A stretch of 8,200 nt of DNA from NCBI GenBank assembly GCA_040400875.1, contig JBBAPK010000065.1, forward strand, positions 1 to 8,200, in the 5' to 3' direction. Below the pieces are notes generated by a model, which was given only the letters and a program-made list of their open reading frames with translations, was not told where the DNA came from and did no database searches. Positions within the stretch are counted from its first letter, which is position 1. Each line of letters opens with the position of its first letter. This document shows positions 1 to 8,200 of this stretch, piece by piece. The position numbers and the translations under genes are program-made. Origin of the DNA: PBB1 sp040400875 (lineage in GTDB: Bacteria > Pseudomonadota > Gammaproteobacteria > Burkholderiales > Burkholderiaceae_C).

Positions 1-19
1 TCTGGTCAATTCAACCAGA
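1..19. promoter_or_regulatory. Inverted repeat, candidate antitoxin operator
   Basis: The sequence TCTGGT at 1-6 is the exact reverse complement of ACCAGA at 14-19, with a 7-base spacer rich in A and T. It lies 20 bases before the antitoxin start codon, where type II antitoxins or antitoxin-toxin complexes usually bind to repress their own promoter. The repeat touches the edge of the window, so the arms may extend further to the left. Operator function is inferred from position and symmetry only. No convincing -35/-10 pair can be assigned because the upstream DNA is missing. Confidence 0.45.
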
Positions 20-39
20 ATGTTGTCGAAGGAGGGACC

Positions 40-360
40 ATGTCGAATCCCAAATCGGTCCACAGCATAGGCCTGTTCGAGGCCAAGACCCACCTGTCGG
101 AGCTGGTCAGCCGCGTCGAGGCCGGCGAGGAGATCGTGATCACCCGCCACAACAAGCCGGTGGTCAGGCTGGTGGCGATGGAAGCAGCACCCGCGGTGGA
201 CAAGGCACGTCGGCGCGCCGCGATCAAGGCCATGCTGGCGCTCGGCGAGGAACTCCGGCGCGAAGGCGGCGCACAGCCGATACCTGACATCGTCGAGCTC
301 GTGCGCGAGATGCGCGACGAGCAGACCGGCCGCAAGCTCAAGGCCGCGGGCATCGCATGA
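40..360 (+). CDS. vapB: Type II antitoxin, Phd/YefM family (VapB-like)
   Basis: Encodes a 106-residue antitoxin expected to bind and neutralise the toxin encoded immediately downstream and to repress the shared promoter as a DNA-binding dimer. Residues about 9-48 match the Phd/YefM N-terminal fold: a short strand, the FEAKTHLSELVSRVEAGEE helix region, then VITRHNKPVVRLV. The C-terminal half (about 55-106) is charged and helical, as expected for the flexible part that wraps the toxin; it contains RRRAAIK and an acidic/basic stretch near EELRREGG. The start is well supported by a near-perfect Shine-Dalgarno sequence, AAGGAGG at 29-35, four bases before ATG. The last four bases overlap the toxin gene (ATGA), so the two proteins are probably translationally coupled. 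Family assignment is firm; the name vapB is used because the partner is VapC-like. An alternative name would be phd-type antitoxin. Confidence 0.9.
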   Translation: MSNPKSVHSIGLFEAKTHLSELVSRVEAGEEIVITRHNKPVVRLVAMEAAPAVDKARRRAAIKAMLALGEELRREGGAQPIPDIVELVREMRDEQTGRKLKAAGIA

Positions 361-764
361 TCGAACCCACCGTGGTCCTTGATGCGTCGTATGCGCTGGC
401 CATCCTGATGCACGACGAGTCCCCGCCGGCAAGCGTCGATGCCGTGCTGCAGGCGCACCTGATCGCGCCCGCCATCTGGCCGCTCGACATGGCCAACGCG
501 ATGATCAGCAACCTGCGCCGTAAACGCCTGACGCCTTCGCAGGTGACACGGTTGTTTGATGCCATTGATCAGCTTGACGTCGAGGTGTTCGCCACGCCGC
601 CCGCCAACGCGAGCCACTGGTACACGTTTTCGACGCGGCACGGGCTCACGCCCTATGACGCTCAGTACATCGATCTTGCGCTGCAACACCGCTGCGCCAT
701 CGCCACCTGCGATGCCGCCGTGGCGCAGGCGGCCACCCAACTGGGCTTGACCGTACTCGACTGA
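357..764 (+). CDS. vapC: VapC-family toxin, PIN-domain ribonuclease
   Basis: Encodes 135 residues, the usual size for a VapC toxin: a single PIN domain that acts as a Mg/Mn-dependent endoribonuclease, in known members on tRNA or rRNA. The acidic active-site positions can be read in order: D9 in VVLDASYAL, D44 in PAIWPLDMANAM, D101 in LTPYDAQYIDLAL and D119 in IATCDAAVAQAA. The second position is normally glutamate (W..E..N.L pattern); here it is aspartate, a conservative change. The C-terminal TCDAAVAQAATQLG segment matches the family's T.D..l..aa...G motif. The gene starts inside the antitoxin stop (ATGA), has no Shine-Dalgarno of its own and probably depends on antitoxin translation. It ends 43 bases before alaS. 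The open frame is intact, so the toxin is probably functional. The RNA target cannot be told from sequence. Confidence 0.9.
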   Translation: MIEPTVVLDASYALAILMHDESPPASVDAVLQAHLIAPAIWPLDMANAMISNLRRKRLTPSQVTRLFDAIDQLDVEVFATPPANASHWYTFSTRHGLTPYDAQYIDLALQHRCAIATCDAAVAQAATQLGLTVLD

Positions 765-807
765 GTCGGTGCCCGCATCCAACCACCATTTCTGAACAGC
801 CCGCCCC

Positions 808-3456
<2,649 letters not shown>

Positions 3457-3460
3457 GGAG

Positions 3461-3476
3461 GGGCCCTCAGGGGCCC
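3461..3476. terminator. Short GC hairpin between convergent genes
   Basis: GGGCCC at 3461-3466 and GGGCCC at 3471-3476 are reverse complements (each is also self-palindromic), separated by TCAG. They could form a 6-bp stem with a 4-base loop. The hairpin sits in the 23-base gap between the alaS stop (3454-3456) and the stop of the convergent CDF gene (3480-3482), the expected place for a bidirectional terminator. Neither strand has a T tract after the stem, so it is at best a weak intrinsic terminator or a Rho-assisted or mRNA-end-protecting structure. Confidence 0.4.
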
Positions 3477-3479
3477 GGT

Positions 3480-4433
3480 TCAGCCTGCGATCACCTTGCC
3501 CGCGTGGTCACGGTCAGGCCGCTTCCACGGGTCGATGTGCGTCATCAGGTTGAGCACGCGGTGACGCTGCAGCACCCGCTGCTGTGCGGCCACGGCGATC
3601 TCGTGACCGGCTTCGACGGTGATCGTCGCATCGACCTCGATGTGGGCGTCGACCATGATCATGTCGCCCATCTTGCGGGTGCGCACGTTGTGCACGCCGA
3701 TCACGCCGGCGGTTTGCTCGAGCGTCTCGCGTATGGCCTTGACCTCGGCGTCGTCGACCGAGCTGTCCATCAGGTCGTGCAGCGCCTCCCAGCCGAATTT
3801 CCAGCCCATCTTGATCACCATGCAGCCCACGATGAGCGCGGCGATCGGGTCGAAGATAGGGTAGCCCGCCAGGTTGCCGATGATGCCCACGCCCACCACC
3901 AGCGACGATGCCGCATCCGACCGGGCGTGCCAGGCATTGGCCACCAGCAGCGTTGACTTCACGTCCTTGGCCACCGCCAGCATGTAGCGAAACAGCACTT
4001 CTTTGGCGACCAGCGCCACAGCAGCTACCCACAGGGCGGACGCATGAACTTCGGCAATCGACTCGGGGCTTTGGATCTTCAGGAACGCCGACCACAGCAT
4101 GCCCACGCCCACGGCCAGCAGCAAGGCGCCCAGCACCAGCGAGGCGGCGGTCTCGAAGCGCTGGTGGCCATAGGGGTGATGCTTGTCGGCACCTTTTTGG
4201 CTGTGGCGCGTGGCCACCAGCACCACCGCATCGGCCACCAGATCGGACAGTGAATGGATGCCGTCGGCGATCAGGGCCTGCGATTTGGCGAGCACGCCCA
4301 CGGCGATCTGCGTGCTGCTGAGCACCACATTCACGCCCACGCTGACCCAGGTGCTGCGTGAGGCGGCCGCAGCGCGCTCGGTGGGGCTGAAGGGCGCGTC
4401 TTCGGTGTTGTCGTCGAGGTGGTCGAACTGCAT
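3480..4433 (-). CDS. Cation diffusion facilitator (CDF) metal exporter
   Basis: A 317-residue inner-membrane antiporter of the CDF family, which exports divalent cations (Zn, and in relatives Fe, Co, Ni or Cd) in exchange for protons. Six hydrophobic segments lie at roughly 29-50, 54-75, 96-118, 132-152, 161-188 and 192-212. The transport-site residues are in TM2 (H60 and D64 in HSLSD) and TM5 (H169 and D173 in HARSD), an HD-HD set often seen in zinc carriers; YiiP/FieF of E. coli has DD-HD. The family motif HPYGHQRFE spans 86-94. The cytoplasmic C-terminal domain (about 213-317) has histidines H248, H264 and H277 and MTHIDPW (297-303), at places comparable to YiiP regulatory zinc ligands. 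The start at 4433 (MQFDHLDD) is preferred; an in-frame upstream extension of 33 residues is basic and unlike the family. No strong Shine-Dalgarno is visible. Substrate is inferred, not shown. Confidence 0.93.
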   Translation of the reverse strand: MQFDHLDDNTEDAPFSPTERAAAASRSTWVSVGVNVVLSSTQIAVGVLAKSQALIADGIHSLSDLVADAVVLVATRHSQKGADKHHPYGHQRFETAASLVLGALLLAVGVGMLWSAFLKIQSPESIAEVHASALWVAAVALVAKEVLFRYMLAVAKDVKSTLLVANAWHARSDAASSLVVGVGIIGNLAGYPIFDPIAALIVGCMVIKMGWKFGWEALHDLMDSSVDDAEVKAIRETLEQTAGVIGVHNVRTRKMGDMIMVDAHIEVDATITVEAGHEIAVAAQQRVLQRHRVLNLMTHIDPWKRPDRDHAGKVIAG

Positions 4434-4467
4434 GGTGTGGCGTCTTGAAGTGATGGGCTGACGGCAA

Positions 4468-4487
4468 CGACATGGGTGAACATGTTG
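4468..4487. promoter_or_regulatory. Inverted repeat near the CDF start, candidate operator
   Basis: CGACATG (4468-4474) and CATGTTG (4481-4487) form an inverted repeat with one mismatch around a 6-base spacer; the inner five bases ACATG/CATGT match exactly. It lies about 35 bases upstream of the CDF start codon, in range for a repressor or metal-responsive activator site. It does not match a regulator consensus that I can name with confidence. Function is inferred from position only. Confidence 0.3.
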
Positions 4488-4539
4488 AGCCAGCCTAAGG
4501 CCCAAATATGAACCATCACCGCGCAGCGCCACCGAGCGT

Positions 4540-4554
4540 GGCCTGTTGCAGGCC
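4540..4554. repeat. Perfect 6-bp inverted repeat with TTG loop
   Basis: GGCCTG at 4540-4545 is followed after TTG by CAGGCC at 4549-4554. It could form a compact GC-rich hairpin in either transcript or serve as a protein-binding site near the middle of the divergent region. In GC-rich DNA a repeat this short can arise by chance, and no T tract follows on either strand, so a terminator is unlikely. Confidence 0.25.
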
Positions 4555-4599
4555 CTGATCGGGGCATAAGAGCAGTTTGTGCCGGCTTGTTAACCTTCG

Positions 4600-4621
4600 A
4601 TCGGCCCGATGTGCGGCCGAT
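4600..4621. promoter_or_regulatory. 7-bp inverted repeat, candidate operator of the + strand operon
   Basis: ATCGGCC at 4600-4606 and GGCCGAT at 4615-4621 are exact reverse complements with an 8-base spacer, giving a 22-base dyad. It ends 29 bases before the start codon of the outer-membrane protein gene, so it could overlap the promoter or lie in the 5' leader as a hairpin. It is the longest exact dyad noticed in the divergent region. No cognate regulator is encoded in the window. Confidence 0.35.
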
Positions 4622-4650
4622 ATCAACCCATGAAGGATTCCGGTGCGGCC

Positions 4651-5355
4651 ATGAACACCAAGACGGTTCTTGTTTCAGCGCTTCTTGTGGCGACCCACAG
4701 CGCCTGGGCCGGCCGTCCGCTGGCCACCGACGACGCTGGCGTGGCCGACTTCGGCACCTGCCAGTTCGAAGCCTTTGGGAACGTGCCGGGCATGACAAAA
4801 CCCTATGTGGCCAGCCCCGCGTGTGGCATTTGGCACGGGGTGGAGCTGGGTGGCGAGTACGACTGGCTGCACCCGCGCGACAAGACCCGCGCCGAATCCA
4901 GCGTGGCGCTCAAGGTGGTGCCCGAGTCATGGGGCTTCAACAGCCCTATCGGCGAGCTGAATTTCGGCTTGAAGCTGGCCCAGGGCTTCGTGCAACCGGC
5001 CGATCGCGGCTGGCTGGGCTCTGACACCTCGGGTCTGCTGCTGGTCAGCCTGAAGGCCAGCGATGAATGGACGCTGCACGCCAATCTGGGTGCCGGGCAC
5101 GACCGCGAAAGCGGCGATGACGCCGCACTGTTCAACCTGGCCGCCGTGTGGACGCCGCACGAGCGCGTGCTGCTGTTTGCCGAGGTGCTGACCAACACAC
5201 GCAGCGAGATTTTTGGTGGCACGACTAAGAACGTGGGTGGACGCTACTGGCTGATCCCCGACGTGCTGGGCGTGGACCTCACCGCGGGTCGCGAATCGGG
5301 CTCGGGCAGCACTGTGTGGACTGTGGGCTTCGGCTGGTACGGCATTTCTTTTTGA
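4651..5355 (+). CDS. Secreted protein, probable small outer-membrane beta-barrel
   Basis: Encodes 234 residues. The N-terminus MNTKTVLVSALLVATHSAWA is a clear Sec signal peptide with cleavage predicted after A20 (AWA, then GRP). The mature part of about 214 residues shows repeated strands of alternating polar and nonpolar residues (for example GELNFGLKLAQGF, TSGLLLVSLKASDEW, RVLLFAEVLTNT, STVWTVGFGWYGISF) and ends in phenylalanine, the usual signature of BAM-inserted barrels; about eight strands are plausible. The start of the mature protein, RPLATDDAG, resembles the Phenol_MetA_deg/putative transporter group (PF13557-like), but I cannot confirm this. Two cysteines, C37 and C58, could form a periplasmic disulfide. 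The ATG at 4651 is chosen because it places the signal peptide at the very N-terminus; in-frame ATGs at 4609 and 4630 would add 14 or 7 polar residues. It is the first gene of an apparent three-gene operon, 21 bases before the chemoreceptor. Function unknown. Confidence 0.8.
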   Translation: MNTKTVLVSALLVATHSAWAGRPLATDDAGVADFGTCQFEAFGNVPGMTKPYVASPACGIWHGVELGGEYDWLHPRDKTRAESSVALKVVPESWGFNSPIGELNFGLKLAQGFVQPADRGWLGSDTSGLLLVSLKASDEWTLHANLGAGHDRESGDDAALFNLAAVWTPHERVLLFAEVLTNTRSEIFGGTTKNVGGRYWLIPDVLGVDLTAGRESGSGSTVWTVGFGWYGISF

Positions 5356-5376
5356 TCACCTGACCGGGAGCAAGCC

Positions 5377-6951
5377 ATGAAATTACGCAGCCAGATCCTC
5401 GCCCTGGGCCTTTCGGGGGCCCTGCTCGCAGGCTTTGCCGGCGGCATCGGGCTGTACACCTCGTCGCAGCTGGGTTCGTCGCTGTCGGACACGGTCAAGG
5501 CCAGCCATGCGTTGCAGACCAGCCAACAGGCCGACATGATGCATGACGCCCTGCGCGGCGATGCGCAGCTGGCCCTGCTCGGCGCGCTCGAGAAAAACGG
5601 CGAGCTGATCGCTTCGGCAAGCGCGGGCTTGAAGGACCACGCCGAGACCTTCGACACAGCACTCAATGAACTGTCCGGCCAATCGCTGTCATCCGACAGC
5701 CGCGCTGCGCTGACCATGGTGCGACCGCTGGTGCAAAAGTACACCGAGTCGGTCGCGCAGGTGGTCGGCTTGTCGGCCACCGATGCGCGGGCCGCGCAGG
5801 CCGCGATGCCGGCTCTTCAGACGGTTTTCACCGAGCTTGAGGGCCAGATGGCCGCGATGTCGGAATCCATCGAAAAGCACAGCCAGCAGCTTGAGGCCAC
5901 CGCCAGCGAACGCGTTCAACAGTCTGCCGTTTGGATCGGCGCGGCTTTGGCACTGGTCGTGGCGCTGATGACCATCGCCTCGCTGTGGCTGTCCCGCAGC
6001 ATGGCCGCACCCATCCACCATGCGGTCAGCGTGGCAGACAGTCTGGCGCAAGGCGATCTCACGGTGTCCATCAGCCCTTCGGGCAACGATGAAGCCAGGC
6101 ACTTGCTGCAGTCGCTGGCCCACATGCAGGCCAACTTCGCCGCCATCGTGAAAGAGGTGAAGTCCAACGCCGACGAGGTGGCCAGCGCCAGCGCGCAGAT
6201 CGCCGGCGGCAATCAGGATTTGTCCAACCGCACCGAGCAGCAAGCCAGCGCCTTGCAGGAAACGGCTGCCACCATGGACCAGCTGGGTTCCACGGTGCGC
6301 AACAACGCCGACCATGCGCGTCAGGCCAATCAGCTCGCACTCGGTGCTTCGAGCGTGGCGCGCAAGGGCGGCGAAGTGATGAGCCAGGTGGTGACCACCA
6401 TGACCGGCATCAACGACAGCTCAAAGAAGATCGCCGAGATCATCGGGGTCATCGACGGCATCGCCTTCCAGACCAACATCCTTGCGCTCAACGCCGCAGT
6501 TGAAGCTGCGCGTGCCGGTGAGCAAGGCCGCGGCTTTGCGGTGGTGGCCGGTGAGGTGCGCAACCTGGCGCACCGCAGCGCCGAAGCCGCTCGCGAAGTC
6601 AAGAGCCTGGTCAACGCCAGCGTCGACAGGGTGGAGCAGGGCACGGCGCTGGTCGGCCAGGCCGGCCACACCATGGACGAGATCGTCTCGGCCATCAAGC
6701 GGGTGACCGACATCGTGGCCGAAATCAGCGCGGCCAGCGCCGAGCAAAGTGCTGGCATCGATCAGGTCGGGCTGGCGGTGTCGCAGATGGACCAGTCGAC
6801 CCAGCGCAACACCGCGCTGATCGAAGAAAGCGCTGCAGCTTCCGAAACCCTCAAGCAGCAAGCTCGCCAGCTGGTCGAAGCGGTGGCTGCCTTCAAGACC
6901 CTGCGATCGGATGTGCCTCACGCCGGCTCGGCGCTCGCGTTCAGTTCCTGA
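5377..6951 (+). CDS. Methyl-accepting chemotaxis protein (chemoreceptor)
   Basis: A 524-residue transmembrane receptor that controls CheA kinase through CheW. TM1 spans about 7-29; a periplasmic sensor of about 154 residues (30-183) is mostly helical, fitting a four-helix-bundle domain. TM2 is about 184-205 and HAMP about 206-258. The signalling tip is nearly identical to enterobacterial Tsr: DGIAFQTNILALNAAVEAAR (360-379), then AGEQGRGFAVVAGEVRNL. The numbering offset to Tsr stays at nine from the first methylation helix to the last, so the cytoplasmic domain appears to be of the 36-heptad class without gaps. Likely methylation sites are Q288, E295, Q302 and E484, by alignment to Tsr Q297, E304, Q311 and E493. 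The C-terminus ends in AFSS and lacks the NWETF-type CheR/CheB tether. GGGAG at 5366-5370 is a suitable ribosome binding site. The stop overlaps the porin start. The ligand cannot be told from sequence. Confidence 0.95.
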   Translation: MKLRSQILALGLSGALLAGFAGGIGLYTSSQLGSSLSDTVKASHALQTSQQADMMHDALRGDAQLALLGALEKNGELIASASAGLKDHAETFDTALNELSGQSLSSDSRAALTMVRPLVQKYTESVAQVVGLSATDARAAQAAMPALQTVFTELEGQMAAMSESIEKHSQQLEATASERVQQSAVWIGAALALVVALMTIASLWLSRSMAAPIHHAVSVADSLAQGDLTVSISPSGNDEARHLLQSLAHMQANFAAIVKEVKSNADEVASASAQIAGGNQDLSNRTEQQASALQETAATMDQLGSTVRNNADHARQANQLALGASSVARKGGEVMSQVVTTMTGINDSSKKIAEIIGVIDGIAFQTNILALNAAVEAARAGEQGRGFAVVAGEVRNLAHRSAEAAREVKSLVNASVDRVEQGTALVGQAGHTMDEIVSAIKRVTDIVAEISAASAEQSAGIDQVGLAVSQMDQSTQRNTALIEESAAASETLKQQARQLVEAVAAFKTLRSDVPHAGSALAFSS

Positions 6952-8150
6952 TGCGGTGGGCCAGACGCGCGCTGCTTCTGGCAACGGTCTTCCTGGCCAG
7001 CCCGGTCGCCGCGCAGTCATCGCTCACGGTGTACGGGCGCATCGACCAGAACCTGACGCTGCAAAAGCCGGGCAGCCAGGCCAGCGCCAATGGCGTGGCC
7101 TCTGACAACGGCAAATCGGTCGTCAAATTGAGCGATGGCAGCGGCTATTACGGTCGAGCGTCGCTGTTCGGCCTGAGGGGTGTCGAAGACCTGGGCCAAG
7201 GCCGCAGTGCTTCCTTCAGGCTCGAGTCGGGCATCAGGGGTGACACGGGCGCCGCCGGCGGCAAGACGCAGACCTCGACGGCCAGCTTGTTCAACCGCAT
7301 GGCCTATGTGGGCCTGGGCTCGGCAAGCCTTGGCGAGGTGCGGCTGGGGCGTGTGGAGACGCTGTCGCGCGAACTCACCCGGCTGGTCAACAGCGCCGGG
7401 GTGGAAAACGAGCTCTACATCGCCGATGCGGTCGACCCCTACAGGGGTGCGGACGGCAGCGGCTATCAGGTTAGGCCCTTTTTCCAGATCTTTGGCGTGC
7501 GTGTGGACAACGCCGTGTCGTACCGCTCGCCGGTCATCGACGGCGTGCAGGTGATCGCCATCGCCACCCTGAGCGAAAAAGCGGCTGCGGCCAACCCGCT
7601 GAACGGCCAGTCTGGCAATGTGGCTGGCTACCGAGGCGTCAGTGCCACCTGGATACGCGTGCCCTTCCAGGCGGCGCTGTCGTACGAGGAACTGAGCGGC
7701 GGCGGCATCGACGGCGGCAGCTACAACCGCGCGGTGACGCTGGGTGGCAACTGGGATGTCGGGCCAGCCATGCTCTTCGCCGCCTACCAGCACACCAGCG
7801 ATCTGGCGCAGGGTCTGGAAGAAAGCGCCGAAACCGTGACCATCCCAGGGGCGGCATCGGGCATCGCCAACGACGCGGTGAACTTCGGCGTGATGGTGCC
7901 GGCGGGCCGCTTCACGTTCAAGGTGCAGTACACCGAATCGACGCTGCGGCACATCGAAAAAGAGGGCGTCGTCGACGTCAACATCTCGCCCGACGGCCAA
8001 CTGAGCCAGCATGAGTTCCGTGGCGCGGTGTCATACGCCTTTTCGGCGCGCACATCGATCTACGCGCTGGCCACTCGCCGCGGGGGTGACGAGTCGCAGA
8101 CCTTCAGCCGAAAGGCCGAATACTCGCTGGGGCTGGCCCACAACTTCTGA
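6951..8150 (+). CDS. Outer-membrane general porin (Porin_4-like)
   Basis: Encodes 399 residues of a trimeric 16-strand diffusion porin of the beta-proteobacterial type. The signal peptide is about 1-21 (MRWARRALLLATVFLASPVAA), with the mature protein starting near QSSLTVYGRID, the classic first strand. Diagnostic segments are FGLRGVEDLGQGRSASFRLE at 73-92 and NRMAYVGL...LGEVRLGR at 115-134. The last strand ends YSLGLAHNF with the terminal phenylalanine required for BAM recognition. The PEFG-type loop-3 motif found in many porins is not seen; the region after the second segment instead reads VENELYIADAVDPYRGADG, so the constriction may differ. The start codon shares its A with the chemoreceptor stop (TGATG) and has no Shine-Dalgarno, suggesting termination-reinitiation coupling. 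The reading frame is intact. The permeating solute is unknown. Confidence 0.93.
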   Translation: MRWARRALLLATVFLASPVAAQSSLTVYGRIDQNLTLQKPGSQASANGVASDNGKSVVKLSDGSGYYGRASLFGLRGVEDLGQGRSASFRLESGIRGDTGAAGGKTQTSTASLFNRMAYVGLGSASLGEVRLGRVETLSRELTRLVNSAGVENELYIADAVDPYRGADGSGYQVRPFFQIFGVRVDNAVSYRSPVIDGVQVIAIATLSEKAAAANPLNGQSGNVAGYRGVSATWIRVPFQAALSYEELSGGGIDGGSYNRAVTLGGNWDVGPAMLFAAYQHTSDLAQGLEESAETVTIPGAASGIANDAVNFGVMVPAGRFTFKVQYTESTLRHIEKEGVVDVNISPDGQLSQHEFRGAVSYAFSARTSIYALATRRGGDESQTFSRKAEYSLGLAHNF

Positions 8151-8167
8151 GCCGCCGTCCTGCGGCG
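8151..8167 (+). terminator. Weak hairpin after the porin gene
   Basis: Directly after the porin stop, GCCGC (8151-8155) can pair with GCGGC (8162-8166), or alternatively CGCCG (8153-8157) with CGGCG (8163-8167). Only GTTTC or TTTC follows, so the T tract is very short. Its place at the end of the three-gene cluster fits transcription termination, but the structure is weak. The remaining bases to 8200 show nothing I can name. Confidence 0.4.
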
Positions 8168-8200
8168 TTTCATCGGGCCGGCGCGAGAGGCGCTGCCAGC

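Larger units (their letters stand above)
4434..4650. promoter_or_regulatory. Divergent intergenic region, likely two promoters
   Basis: These 217 bases separate the start of the CDF gene (- strand) from the start of the outer-membrane protein gene (+ strand), so both promoters should lie here. No convincing sigma-70 -35/-10 pair could be picked out on either strand. The region holds three short inverted repeats, listed separately, and no open reading frame of obvious merit. A purine-rich GAAGGA at 4632-4637 lies 13 bases before the ATG at 4651 and is a possible but distant ribosome binding site. Confidence 0.55.

Noticed and set aside
4434..4532. 33-residue N-terminal extension of the CDF exporter starting at 4532
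   Set aside because: The extension is basic, lacks similarity to CDF N-termini and would consume the divergent promoter region; MQFDHLDD at 4433 gives a normal family length.
4609..4650. Upstream in-frame ATG codons at 4609 and 4630 for the outer-membrane protein
   Set aside because: They would place polar residues before a complete signal peptide, and the first overlaps the inverted repeat at 4600-4621; the start at 4651 is simpler.
5689..6315. Antisense open frame of 208 codons within the chemoreceptor gene
   Set aside because: The chemoreceptor frame is certain by homology and the antisense product is a low-complexity His/Gly/Arg-rich shadow.
6000..6950. Repeated Ala/Glu/Gln-rich codons in the chemoreceptor as a DNA repeat
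   Set aside because: They reflect heptad coiled-coil composition of the signalling domain rather than a nucleotide repeat array.
6951..6972. Twin arginines (RR) near the porin N-terminus as a Tat signal
   Set aside because: The context WARRALLLA lacks the S/T-RR-x-F-L-K pattern, and porins are exported unfolded by Sec.
7017..8012. Antisense open frame of 331 codons within the porin gene
   Set aside because: The porin frame has a signal peptide, family motifs and a terminal Phe; the antisense translation has none of these.

Overview
The window looks like chromosomal DNA from a high-GC betaproteobacterium, most likely order Burkholderiales and perhaps near Comamonadaceae. This rests on strong G/C preference at third codon positions, a general porin of the Burkholderia/Neisseria type (Porin_4-like) and a chemoreceptor signalling domain of a kind common in that order. 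The genus cannot be fixed from the sequence alone. Six protein-coding genes are well supported, plus one outer-membrane protein of uncertain family. No rRNA, tRNA, CRISPR array or insertion sequence was seen.

Layout. (1) Positions 1-764 hold a type II toxin-antitoxin pair on the + strand: a Phd/YefM-family antitoxin and a VapC-type PIN-domain toxin overlapping by 4 bases. An inverted repeat just upstream is a plausible autoregulatory operator. (2) Positions 808-3456 hold alaS, an intact 882-residue alanyl-tRNA synthetase. (3) On the - strand, 3480-4433, is a cation diffusion facilitator metal exporter, convergent with alaS; the stop codons are only 23 bases apart and a short GC hairpin lies between them. 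(4) Positions 4434-4650 form a divergent intergenic region with three short inverted repeats. (5) Positions 4651-8150 (+) carry three closely packed genes: a small secreted, probably beta-barrel outer-membrane protein, a methyl-accepting chemotaxis protein and a porin. The gap between the first two is 21 bases, and the last two overlap by one base (TGATG). A weak hairpin follows the porin.

How the genes may work together. Antitoxin and toxin form an autoregulated module. AlaRS is a housekeeping enzyme and the CDF protein handles divalent-metal efflux. The most suggestive group is the last one: two envelope proteins flank a chemoreceptor in an apparent operon. This could couple solute entry through the outer membrane to sensing in the periplasm, but that is inference from gene order.

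Nothing here is clearly a new class of system. The best leads are the outer-membrane protein/chemoreceptor/porin operon with its translational-coupling junction, and the candidate operators upstream of the toxin-antitoxin pair and in the divergent region.
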